9,257 bases of DNA from Clostridiales bacterium (lineage in GTDB: Bacteria > Bacillota > Clostridia > Oscillospirales > Acutalibacteraceae), in the NCBI GenBank assembly GCA_012522615.1, contig JAAYKB010000065.1:1-9257 (forward strand), read 5' to 3'. The notes under the pieces are model-generated. The model ran no database searches, was not told where the DNA came from, and worked only from the letters and a program-made list of their open reading frames with translations. Shown here in pieces: positions 1 to 6,619 of this stretch. A program made the position numbers and the translations under genes. Every line of letters starts with the position of its first letter. Position 1 is the stretch's first letter.

Positions 1-803
1 AGCGCGCTTTTCCATGTGACATCCTTACCGTAATAGGGCGGCTCGCCGTTTGTCTTGAGCTTTTTTATCAGAGCGGTGTCGCCGTTGTTTTCAGCGATTT
101 CAATCGCCTTGGCATAATCCACCCGCTCGGTTTCCGCAAAATCAATCATCTGCCCGGTACCGATAAAACCATGGTACGACTGGGGATTGTTAGCCACCAA
201 GAAGATACCCAGCGCGCTGCCCCAAGACTCTCCCATCAGATAGATTTTCTCCTGAGAGAAGCGTTGCTTTAAATAGTCGGTTAAGGCGTGCCCGTCCTGA
301 ATATAGGTGTCAACGGTGATGTTGCGTGTCTTTTCCGCATAATAGGACTTACCGGAGCCGGGCTGATCCCAATTCACCACCACAAAATGCTTTTCAAGCT
401 CTGCCAGTTCGTGGCGGACGGCTGCCATTTGTGTACCGCCCGGGCCGCCTGCTAAAAAGAGCAGTACGGGCTTGTTTTTGTCCCATCCCCGCAGGCTAAT
501 CCATTGCTTTCTGCCATTCAACTCCAGCTCTCTCAATTCTGAAATACTGTTTACAGGTGTATTTCCGTTTTCATCGATAATTCGGGGTGTGGATGCTGCA
601 AACTGTGAAATGGTGATTAAGCCTATATTTAAAGCTACCACCGCTACAAAGTATAACGCTGTCTTTTTTATACGGGTAATCCTCATGGGATTCTCTTTTT
701 TTCGGATTAGCATAGCCATGTAGTGGATGGACAGAATTAAAACCGCCGCAAATGCGATAACCGCCAAAACGGTTAAAATGAGAAACGATATTATATAAAA
801 CAT
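1..803 (-). CDS. Membrane-anchored alpha/beta hydrolase, proline iminopeptidase-like (3' end cut by window)
   Basis: Translating the minus strand from the ATG at 803-801 gives 267 open codons that run off the window edge. Residues about 3-30 and 49-68 are two hydrophobic helices, so the protein is probably membrane-anchored with its catalytic domain outside. The hydrolase core starts near residue 85. It has the oxyanion-hole motif AGGPGG (118-123), DQPGSGKS (146-153) and the nucleophile elbow GESWGS, with Ser193 as the likely nucleophile. These match the proline iminopeptidase (S33-like) branch of the family; the catalytic Asp and His would lie beyond the window. An AGGAGG at 811-816 sits 7 nt before this ATG; the other ATG (808-806) is in a frame that stops within a few codons. 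The gene starts 17 nt after the methyltransferase stop, so it is probably last or near-last in the same operon. Substrate unknown: peptidase, esterase or another hydrolase are all possible. Confidence 0.85.
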   Translation of the reverse strand, partial: MFYIISFLILTVLAVIAFAAVLILSIHYMAMLIRKKENPMRITRIKKTALYFVAVVALNIGLITISQFAASTPRIIDENGNTPVNSISELRELELNGRKQWISLRGWDKNKPVLLFLAGGPGGTQMAAVRHELAELEKHFVVVNWDQPGSGKSYYAEKTRNITVDTYIQDGHALTDYLKQRFSQEKIYLMGESWGSALGIFLVANNPQSYHGFIGTGQMIDFAETERVDYAKAIEIAENNGDTALIKKLKTNGEPPYYGKDVTWKSA

Positions 804-820
804 GACATAACCTCCTGTTA

Positions 821-1369
821 TTATTTGATATAGACGCTTTCAAGAGCATTACCCATCAGCGGGACATCGGTGATACGGCTGCTCTTTAGGATTAGTTGGC
901 TTTGACTTATCAACCCCTTGATAATATTCAGTTTTTCTGCCTCATTCAGCGGTTCTCGAAAAATAAGTATTCCTCCTGATTTAAGGGATTTCACCAAAGC
1001 AGTGACGACCGCTTCCAACTCGCTGTCTGCAATATCATGCAAAACAAAATGGCAATAGACCATGTCAAAGCTGTTCTCGGGCTGTGCCGGGGCCCCTGCG
1101 TGGAGAAAGGTGACATTTTTATAACCCCGCAAAGTTTTACGGCAGATCTTTAACCACCTTTCAGAAATGTCGATACAGGTTAAATGTCCGTCAGTAAGCC
1201 GCCTTGCGGTGTAGTACGCCACTGTTCCCATACCGCATCCGAAGTCAAGCACCCTCTCATTCCCGACAAGGGGCAGCCGGTCGGCAAACGCCTTGTAGAC
1301 GGATTTGCCGTAAAAGAAGAATGCCAGTTTGGTTAAGAAGATCTCCAAACGGGCGGGTTCATGTATCAT
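821..1369 (-). CDS. Class I SAM-dependent methyltransferase
   Basis: A 182-residue Rossmann-fold methyltransferase, complete but short. Motif I is VLDFGCGMG (residues 40-48), the acidic residue that binds the SAM ribose is in CIDIS (Asp67), motif IV is FDMVYCHFVLHDI (101-113), and LKSGGILIFREP (129-140) matches the strand 5 region of the Methyltransf_11/25 families. No substrate-binding insertion and no NPPY/NLPY nucleic-acid methylation motif is visible, so a small-molecule substrate is more likely than rRNA or DNA, though this is not shown. A near-perfect GGAGGTGAT sits just before the ATG at 1369, so I chose it over the in-frame TTG at 1384, which overlaps the ribosome binding site itself. 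It lies between the two-component genes and the hydrolase, on the same strand. Confidence 0.87.
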   Translation of the reverse strand: MIHEPARLEIFLTKLAFFFYGKSVYKAFADRLPLVGNERVLDFGCGMGTVAYYTARRLTDGHLTCIDISERWLKICRKTLRGYKNVTFLHAGAPAQPENSFDMVYCHFVLHDIADSELEAVVTALVKSLKSGGILIFREPLNEAEKLNIIKGLISQSQLILKSSRITDVPLMGNALESVYIK

Positions 1370-1372
1370 TCC

Positions 1373-1381
1373 ATCACCTCC
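1373..1381 (-). promoter_or_regulatory. Ribosome binding site that fixes the methyltransferase start
   Basis: Read on the minus strand this is GGAGGTGAT, a 9-base match to the 16S rRNA tail, with the GGAGG core 7 nt from the ATG at 1369. It lies about 10 nt after the hairpin at 1392-1443. An upstream TTG in the same frame would put this site inside the coding region, which argues against that start. Confidence 0.85.
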
Positions 1382-1391
1382 CAATAAAATA

Positions 1392-1443
1392 AGCTGTATG
1401 TCAGGTCCATTACTATCATAGTGGTGGAACCTGTCATACAGCT
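1392..1443 (-). terminator. Long imperfect palindrome: intra-operon terminator, attenuator or processing hairpin
   Basis: A 52-base inverted repeat. AGCTGTATG (1392-1400) pairs with 1435-1443, then a T/T mismatch, then CAGGT (1402-1406) pairs with 1429-1433, then CCA with TGG around a one-base bulge. The tip carries its own small palindrome, ACTAT-C-ATAGT (1412-1422). On the minus strand it is followed by the U-rich TTATTTTATT, which fits a terminator acting after the kinase gene. It sits between kinase and methyltransferase, so it may terminate partially, cap or stabilise mRNA, or be a protein-binding site. Which of these holds cannot be told from sequence. Confidence 0.65.
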
Positions 1444-1464
1444 AAATCAAATCTTAAATTAACC

Positions 1465-2847
1465 TTATATTATAGGGATGGTAATTCTGAAGGTGCACCC
1501 TTTGCCGCCATTCTCGCACAGCGTTAAATCCCCGCCATGGGCCTGCGCAATCTTCTTTGCGATGGAAAGCCCCAGCCCGCTGCCTCCGGTTTGTGAATTG
1601 CGCGAATCGTCCGCTCGGACAAAGGGTTTGAAAATATCCTGTGCAAGATTGCTGGGGATGCCAATCCCGTCATCGCTAAAGTCGATAACCGCCATGTTGT
1701 TTTGAACCGTCAGGCTAACCGATATGGTAGTACCCGCCGGATTGTACCGTACGGCGTTGTCTGTAAGGTTTTGAATAAGACGCCCGAAGTTACCGGCGTC
1801 CAACATAACGTAGCAGCTGTCCTCGGGTATGTTGAACTCATATTGAAAACCCGCGCTTTCCAGATGCGGCACAATCTCTCCATATATCCGGCGTAACGTT
1901 TCACAAATATCCTCTTTTACAAGCTTTAATGAAAAATCCGGACTGTCCATTTTGGAAAGCTCAAACAGTTGGTTCAGCAGCCGGTTAGCCCGTTGACTGT
2001 TTTGATATATCGCCTTTAGTTCGGGCGACTGCGACTTCTGACAAAGCAGCTCCGCATATCCCTGTATGCTTGAAAGAGGATTTTTAAGGTCATGGGATAT
2101 ATCAAGAATCAGCCGCCGCCTATCCTCCTCTGATTTTCTGCGCAAAGCAATCTCCTGCTCAATGCGGTCAGCCATGTCGTTAAAGGTGTCTTGCAATTCG
2201 GCGAACTCGTTTTTCAGGCGTAAATCCACCCGCGCCGAATAATCGCCCTCTCGCAAGAGCTTTGTGCCGTCGCATAGTTTTTTTAAAGGTATCGTAATTT
2301 TCGCGGCAGTGCCTCTCGAATAGATAAAAGTAAAAAATGCAAGAATGATCAGATAGCTAACCACCACAAAGGCAATTGCTCCCCCCGCGCGCAGAAGGTC
2401 GCCGGATGAAGCTTGTTTGTTATGCACCAATGCAAAATCAAGCCGGATGGAGGTAGGGAAGGTAACAATCAGCCAAAACTCGCCTTTGGGTTGATAAAGA
2501 ATATCGTAATGGTAGGGGTTACTCTTATTCTCTGTTAAAAAGGCGGTAAACTCTTGGATGCTCAGTTTGTCTTTTCGTATGGTATCCACTCCGCTTGAAT
2601 AAACCACACGTAAATCCTTGTCCACAATCTGAACGCCTCCGCCGTTCTCCACAACGGCCGAGGTGTCAATCTGCCTGTAATCTTCCTTCATAATGGCGCT
2701 TGCGGAATAACGGTTTTTGGCAAGCGAACCGGCAATCCAGCTGCTCGCAACGGATATCAGTACAAACGCCAGTACCGTAGCAAGAATAAACAGCAAAAAC
2801 ATTACCCAGAAGTATCTTAAAAATTGGTTAGATAGTTTTCTTTTCAC
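1465..2847 (-). CDS. Sensor histidine kinase (HAMP-HisKA-HATPase)
   Basis: A 460-residue membrane kinase that should phosphorylate the adjacent response regulator. Transmembrane helix 1 is about residues 13-35, an extracytoplasmic sensor domain of about 115 residues follows, and helix 2 is about 155-177. HAMP (about 178-232) leads to the HisKA box with phospho-acceptor His252 in SHDLKNP. The ATPase domain has the N box (NLTDNAVRYNP, 360-370), G1 (DDGIGIP, 392-398) and G2 (GGSGLGL, 421-427), so it looks active. The start is GTG at 2847, overlapping the regulator's TGA stop by 4 nt (GTGA), which implies translational coupling. The sensor domain is not one I can assign to a ligand. The general layout resembles VanS/BaeS-like envelope-stress kinases, but this is a loose likeness only. 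Confidence 0.94.
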   Translation of the reverse strand: MKRKLSNQFLRYFWVMFLLFILATVLAFVLISVASSWIAGSLAKNRYSASAIMKEDYRQIDTSAVVENGGGVQIVDKDLRVVYSSGVDTIRKDKLSIQEFTAFLTENKSNPYHYDILYQPKGEFWLIVTFPTSIRLDFALVHNKQASSGDLLRAGGAIAFVVVSYLIILAFFTFIYSRGTAAKITIPLKKLCDGTKLLREGDYSARVDLRLKNEFAELQDTFNDMADRIEQEIALRRKSEEDRRRLILDISHDLKNPLSSIQGYAELLCQKSQSPELKAIYQNSQRANRLLNQLFELSKMDSPDFSLKLVKEDICETLRRIYGEIVPHLESAGFQYEFNIPEDSCYVMLDAGNFGRLIQNLTDNAVRYNPAGTTISVSLTVQNNMAVIDFSDDGIGIPSNLAQDIFKPFVRADDSRNSQTGGSGLGLSIAKKIAQAHGGDLTLCENGGKGCTFRITIPII

Positions 2848-3548
2848 GGCTTTTCACCAATATAATGCAGTTTATACCCGATACCTCGGATGGTTTTCAG
2901 GTATTTGGGTTTCTGCGGGTCGTCCTCAATCCGACTGCGGAGACGGCTGATATGCACCATAATGGTATTGTCATCGTAATAGTAATCTTCCTCCCATACG
3001 GCACGATACAGCTGCCGTTTGGTAAAGACCCTTTCCGGATTTTCCATGAAGTACAAAAGCAGCTTATACTCCTTTGCGCCAAGCTCGATTGGCTCCCCAT
3101 CCTTATAGGCGCAGCATTTATCTTTATCTATTGACAGATTTCCATATGTAATAATTGTCGCAGAATTCCTTTTAGATGACAGATATTCGTTGCTGCGGCG
3201 CAGATGTGCCCCTACACGGGCAACCAGCTCGGCAACCGAGAAGGGCTTAGAGAGGTAGTCATCTGCCCCTAATCCCAACCCGAGCACCTTGTCTATATCG
3301 TCCGTCCTCGCTGTCAACATGATAACCGGGATGGTGCTGTGCTCCCGTATTTTTCGGAGCAGGTTAAAGCCGTCCATAACCGGCATCATAACATCGAGAA
3401 TGGCCAGCTGGATGTCGTCCTCAGACAACAGTATGTCGAGCGCTTGCTTACCGTTCTGCGCCGTCAATACGGCATATCCGTTTTCCTCAAGGCTGATTTG
3501 TATGAGGTTTCGAATGTCAGCCTCGTCATCCGCGACAAGGATTTTCAT
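2844..3548 (-). CDS. OmpR/PhoB-family response regulator
   Basis: 234 residues. The N-terminal receiver domain has the acidic pair Asp7/Asp8, phospho-acceptor Asp52 (LDVMMP), Thr79 and Lys101 (SKPF), all the residues needed for phosphorylation. The C-terminal winged helix (about 135-230) has the family features: a GAKEYKLL helix, a VFTKRQL turn, a recognition helix around NTIMVHISRLRSRIE and the wing IRGIGYKL. The start is the ATG at 3548, just after GGGAGGTG (3558-3565). The frame stays open further upstream to 3662, but that extension has no family similarity and crosses the leader hairpin. It is the first full-length gene of the operon and is cotranscribed with its kinase. It probably regulates the methyltransferase and hydrolase downstream and its own promoter. 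Confidence 0.94.
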   Translation of the reverse strand: MKILVADDEADIRNLIQISLEENGYAVLTAQNGKQALDILLSEDDIQLAILDVMMPVMDGFNLLRKIREHSTIPVIMLTARTDDIDKVLGLGLGADDYLSKPFSVAELVARVGAHLRRSNEYLSSKRNSATIITYGNLSIDKDKCCAYKDGEPIELGAKEYKLLLYFMENPERVFTKRQLYRAVWEEDYYYDDNTIMVHISRLRSRIEDDPQKPKYLKTIRGIGYKLHYIGEKP

Positions 3549-3557
3549 ATACTGTTG

Positions 3558-3565
3558 CACCTCCC
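3558..3565 (-). promoter_or_regulatory. Ribosome binding site that fixes the response regulator start
   Basis: On the minus strand this reads GGGAGGTG, ending 9 nt before the ATG at 3548. It supports starting the protein at MKILVADDE, as usual for the family, and not at the TTG (3662) or internal ATG of the open upstream frame. Confidence 0.8.
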
Positions 3566-3623
3566 ACGTATTTCTTTTGAGTTTCATCAATAAACACAGA
3601 AAACACAGACGGAAATTATCTTT

Positions 3624-3684
3624 AAAAAATGTTCCGCGCTGCTCTGCCGCTGCAACAAACAACAGAGGGTCATCAAACGGAACA
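3624..3684 (-). terminator. Leader terminator/attenuator upstream of the two-component genes
   Basis: On the minus strand TGTTCCG (3684-3678) pairs perfectly with CGGAACA (3636-3630), and the second arm is followed at once by six T (3629-3624). A second stem, CTCTG/CAGAG (3667-3663 with 3646-3642), lies inside the loop. This is the form of a Rho-independent terminator, and it lies inside the transcribed leader between promoter and response regulator. The outer stem is only 7 bp with a large interior loop, so termination may be partial or conditional. Confidence 0.6.
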
Positions 3685-3747
3685 AATCCCGTATCTGCAC
3701 TGATTTTTCAAGTATGATGGTTTTACGATTTGCGGGAGCGTTAACAT
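3673..3747 (-). CDS. Putative 24-residue leader peptide
   Basis: A short ORF starts at the ATG at 3747 and ends at TGA (3675-3673), inside the predicted leader. It ends in NQCRYGICSV. An AGGTGG (3756-3751) lies 3 nt upstream, a good match but closer than usual. The last sense codons contain the first arm of the terminator hairpin (3678-3684), so a ribosome here would alter RNA folding. That placement, not the peptide sequence, is the main reason to call it. I do not recognise the peptide as a known family. Confidence 0.45.
   Translation of the reverse strand: MLTLPQIVKPSYLKNQCRYGICSV
3677..3692 (-). promoter_or_regulatory. Hairpin competing with the leader terminator
   Basis: On the minus strand ACGGGA (3692-3687) can pair with TTCCGT (3682-3677) across a 4-base loop, 6 bp including one G-U. 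The second arm overlaps the first arm of the terminator stem, so the two structures exclude each other. It lies wholly within the end of the leader ORF. It is a candidate antiterminator; the stem is short and could be chance. Confidence 0.4.
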
Positions 3748-3755
3748 GAACCACC

Positions 3756-3771
3756 TAACATTTTAATGTTA
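3756..3771. promoter_or_regulatory. Operator-like inverted repeat at the predicted transcription start
   Basis: TAACATT-TT-AATGTTA is a perfect 7-bp inverted repeat with a 2-base centre. It touches the -10 box and covers the predicted start of the two-component transcript, where a bound repressor would block initiation. It is AT-rich, so chance is possible. Confidence 0.4.
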
Positions 3772-3800
3772 TTATAGTCTAATATGTGCGATAGAATCAA
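3771..3800 (-). promoter_or_regulatory. Promoter of the two-component operon
   Basis: On the minus strand a TTGATT (3800-3795) and a perfect TATAAT (3776-3771) are 18 nt apart, a good sigma-A type promoter. Transcription should start near 3764, giving a leader of about 215 nt before the response regulator. A 16-base inverted repeat (3756-3771) spans the predicted start site. Confidence 0.65.
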
Positions 3801-3903
3801 GATGCCAAAACGTTGTTTCCCCACTGTTTGCAGATAAACTTCGCGTGGGAGTTTTTATAAGAACTTATACAATAATGAGAGCTATCAAGTTAAGTGTACT
3901 CAT

Positions 3904-6408
3904 TTAATCGGCAGTTCTGATTATCCCGGCTTTTTTTAAAAACTCAATGGCATCTTCTTCATCGAGAGGCTTGCTGATTAGATATCCCTGTATTTTGTCG
4001 CAGTTGTGCTTTTTTAAATACTTGAGTTGGACGTCATATTCCACGCCTTCGGAAATTGTATGATGCCCAAGTTTATGTGACATTGAGATGATGTCGCCTG
4101 TTATAGCTTTACTCTGGTCCGAATTCAACAGTTTATCTGCAAAAAACTTGTCGATTTTTAAATAATCGACTTTTAATTCTTTTTCTCTGGCAAGAGAGGA
4201 ATATCCGGTTCCGAAATCATCAATAGCTATGTGCATATCGGCTTTTTTCAGTTGCTCTAATATATTGTTGATTTTATTATAATCGGGAGCAAAGATTGAT
4301 TCTGTGATCTCAATACCGACATTCTTTGGGTTGACCCGCATCTTATTAATTAATTCAAAAAGCCTGCTTATAAAATCAGGTTTCAATAGCTGAATTACCG
4401 AAATATTGACAAAAACATAGATATCATCATATCCGTGCTCCTTGAGTTTGTTTAAAAAACGGAATGCTTTGATCATCAATTTTTCGCCAATCGGAATAAT
4501 GAGCTTGGTTTTCTCGGCTATTGGTATGAATTCTAAAGGTGATACCGGCCCGAGCTTTTCCATCCTTAATCTGGCCAGCGCTTCAAATCCGCAGATTAAT
4601 CCTGTTCTTAAATCCATAATCGGCTGATACTGTAAAAACAGAGTATCACCGGTATAATCATCCACCGCTATAGCATTGAGAGCCTCTGTGATATCTCTTT
4701 CGCGGTCAACAAGGGATTCCAGCTCTTGGTCGTAAAAACAGACCTCAAAGTACCTTCCAGATAAGCTGACGGGTTTTTCCGAGGCAATTACAAGCTTTCT
4801 CAAAAGCAGATCAATATCCGATTCATTTTGGTTTTGCTCAATCTCGAGAATGCCAAGCCCGCCGCCTATTCTCTCGGTTGCAAATAAGGATTCCAGAGTC
4901 TCTATAATAATATCGCTGAAATCAATAAGTTCATTTTTATCCTTGTAATCAATGAGATAGAAAACAAAGCGATTCTCACGCGTCTGGAATAGAAGGTGAT
5001 TATCGGTACAATGCCGACTGAGAGCTTCGGCTGCTTTTTTTATCAGATTTTGAGAATACTGAAACCCATAATTGGCCGTAAGCAACTGAACCATGCTTAG
5101 GTTAATGCCGATGAGCGCTTTTTTTGAAGCTTTATTTAGCTTAATATCTTTTTTCAGTAATTCAACCAAATAATCGCGGTTATACAACCCTGTCAAGCTA
5201 TCATGCTCTTTATTATATTTTAGAGCATCTTCAATTGCCTTTCTATCCGATATATCAAGAACAATTCCTTCCAGCGCTTCAACATCACCGTCATCGTTAT
5301 ATATTCCTTGTCCCATCTCAAGAACCCATTTTCTCTCGCCGGTTGCAGTAACAATCTCGTACTCATATTTAAACGGCAGCCTTTTAGCAAGAATCCGTTT
5401 CCATTCATTCCATATGTCCTCGCGATATTCGGGAGAGATGAGATCGTTATAGGACAGGTCTCTGTTATACAGCAGACTTTCCGGGGAATAGCCCGTGAGG
5501 TCAAAGCAGCCGTTGGAAACATACTGCATTGTCCATTTATTGTCGTAATTGCATCTGTATGCAAGTCCCGGAAGGTGGTGAAGAAAAACGGACTTACTGC
5601 GCTCACTCTCTTTCAATGCCTTTTCAATCGCTTTACGCTCGGTAATATCCTGAACCAAGCAGATATGGTTGCATTGTTGATTATTTGAAAAAGTAAGCGG
5701 AGCAACAACCATATGTACCCAAACAGCAGAGCCGTCAGGCTTGATGTAACGCTTGTCCATCGAATAACTCTTGATTTTACCGGATTTGAGTCTCTTGAAG
5801 TTTTTTAAATCTTCTTTTAAATCATCCGGATGAGTTATCTTCGCCCAACCTAAACGTATCAACTCTTCTTTTGTCCTGCCTGTAATTTTTTCAAACGCCG
5901 GGTTGATTTTTAAAAAAGCGTCATCCGGATAGCTCGGCTCACAACTATGTGAAATTGCAATGCCGATAGGGGATTGGTTGAAAATCGCACCAAAGGTAAG
6001 TAACTGTTCATCCAACTGCTGCTCGGTTGCCTGCTCGGCCCGTAATAGTGCGGCATGGAGATCGATTCTGGCCTTAAACAAATCCTTATTAATCGGTTTG
6101 CGGATACAGTCTGTGGCACCAAGCTTTAAGCCCTTGACTTGATTATCCAACTCATCATAATTGGTCAATATTATAGTGCGCAGCTTGCTGAACCGCTCGT
6201 TTTCTTTTAAGGATTCGAGAATCTCAAACCCGTTCATATCGGGGGTAGTCAGATCAAGTATAATCAGATGTACATCATCATGGGCGCTAAGAACACGCAT
6301 GGCTTCCACGCCGTCGCAAGCAGTCAATATGCGATACTCGTTTAAGCTGGTGTTTATGATTTCAATGTCCGATGCCAAGTCGCCGACCACCAAAATCCTA
6401 ATCGGCAT
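3904..6408 (-). CDS. REC-PAS-PAS-GGDEF(degenerate)-EAL protein, probable c-di-GMP phosphodiesterase
   Basis: An 834-residue cytoplasmic signalling protein with no transmembrane segment. An N-terminal receiver domain (about 1-120) has Asp52 (LDLTTP), Thr82 and Lys104, but the first residue of the usual acidic pair is Gly9 and only Asp10 remains. Two PAS domains follow (about 138-260 and 272-392), each ending in a DI(T/S)(E/D)RKAIE linker. The GGDEF domain (about 400-560) keeps DSLTGLYNR, but the signature is RENRF (478-482), so it should not make c-di-GMP. The EAL domain (about 580-830) keeps the catalytic set: EAL (609-611), Asn668, Glu700, Asp730/Asp731 in IDDFGTGYSSL, Lys751, Glu787 and Gln807. 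It should therefore hydrolyse c-di-GMP to pGpG, controlled by phosphorylation and PAS ligands. The start is supported by GGGGGA just upstream of the ATG at 6408. No partner kinase is adjacent. Confidence 0.93.
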   Translation of the reverse strand: MPIRILVVGDLASDIEIINTSLNEYRILTACDGVEAMRVLSAHDDVHLIILDLTTPDMNGFEILESLKENERFSKLRTIILTNYDELDNQVKGLKLGATDCIRKPINKDLFKARIDLHAALLRAEQATEQQLDEQLLTFGAIFNQSPIGIAISHSCEPSYPDDAFLKINPAFEKITGRTKEELIRLGWAKITHPDDLKEDLKNFKRLKSGKIKSYSMDKRYIKPDGSAVWVHMVVAPLTFSNNQQCNHICLVQDITERKAIEKALKESERSKSVFLHHLPGLAYRCNYDNKWTMQYVSNGCFDLTGYSPESLLYNRDLSYNDLISPEYREDIWNEWKRILAKRLPFKYEYEIVTATGERKWVLEMGQGIYNDDGDVEALEGIVLDISDRKAIEDALKYNKEHDSLTGLYNRDYLVELLKKDIKLNKASKKALIGINLSMVQLLTANYGFQYSQNLIKKAAEALSRHCTDNHLLFQTRENRFVFYLIDYKDKNELIDFSDIIIETLESLFATERIGGGLGILEIEQNQNESDIDLLLRKLVIASEKPVSLSGRYFEVCFYDQELESLVDRERDITEALNAIAVDDYTGDTLFLQYQPIMDLRTGLICGFEALARLRMEKLGPVSPLEFIPIAEKTKLIIPIGEKLMIKAFRFLNKLKEHGYDDIYVFVNISVIQLLKPDFISRLFELINKMRVNPKNVGIEITESIFAPDYNKINNILEQLKKADMHIAIDDFGTGYSSLAREKELKVDYLKIDKFFADKLLNSDQSKAITGDIISMSHKLGHHTISEGVEYDVQLKYLKKHNCDKIQGYLISKPLDEEDAIEFLKKAGIIRTAD

Positions 6409-6489
6409 TCAAAGTCCCCCTTCTTTAACCAGTTCCGAACGGTTTAATTTACTAGCATACCGTTTTGTCCGCTTTATCCCGTAACATAT

Positions 6490-6517
6490 ATCCTTTAAGG
6501 ATTATTATTACATAATA
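6490..6517. promoter_or_regulatory. Paired AT-rich palindromes upstream of the c-di-GMP phosphodiesterase gene
   Basis: Two palindromes are adjacent about 80-110 bases before the start codon: ATCCTT-T-AAGGAT (6490-6502) and TATTAT-TAC-ATAATA (6503-6517). The second contains a minus-strand TATTAT that could be a -10 box, but I find no good -35 at the right distance. They could be operator sites; the second has the size and AT-richness of Fur/PerR-type boxes without a close match. Confidence 0.35.
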
Positions 6518-6570
6518 CAAAATAATCATTTGCTTAACAGATAACTTCGGCCATGAAATATGCTGTTCTT

Positions 6571-6599
6571 AAAACACAAAACACCCTAAGATTAGAGTG
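6571..6599 (-). terminator. Rho-independent terminator of rubrerythrin
   Basis: On the minus strand CACTCTAA (6599-6592) pairs with TTAGGGTG (6589-6582) with one G-U pair, followed by TTTTGTGTTTT. It begins about 20 nt after the rubrerythrin stop. It separates that gene from the c-di-GMP protein gene, so the latter should have its own promoter in 6409-6570. Confidence 0.75.
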
Positions 6600-6619
6600 C
6601 CTTGATTGTTTCTTGATTA

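Larger units (their letters stand above)
3549..3903. other. 355-base intergenic region between response regulator and c-di-GMP protein genes
   Basis: Both flanking genes read leftwards. About 3549-3764 is the predicted leader of the two-component operon, with the small ORF and hairpins listed separately. About 3765-3800 is its promoter. The part nearest the c-di-GMP gene (3801-3903) should contain that gene's terminator, but I see no minus-strand stem with a T tract. It has a TATAAG-AA-CTTATA palindrome (3856-3869) and a CCCAC/GTGGG stem (3820-3824 with 3845-3849) whose T run lies on the plus-strand side. Confidence 0.6.

Noticed and set aside
472..723. Plus-strand open frame over the hydrolase gene
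   Set aside because: The minus-strand frame continues a clear alpha/beta hydrolase with its motifs; the plus-strand translation shows no features.
3549..3662. N-terminal extension of the response regulator to a TTG at 3662
   Set aside because: The extension has no receiver-domain similarity, crosses the terminator T tract and the strong ribosome binding site, and the family start MKILVADDE is at 3548.
3820..3856. Terminator for the c-di-GMP phosphodiesterase gene
   Set aside because: The CCCAC/GTGGG stem has its T run on the plus-strand side, while the gene reads on the minus strand; no plus-strand gene ends here.
6445..6500. Sigma-28 (motility) type promoter before the c-di-GMP phosphodiesterase gene
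   Set aside because: TAAA and CGGGATAA are present on the minus strand, but the spacing is about 12 nt and not the required 15.
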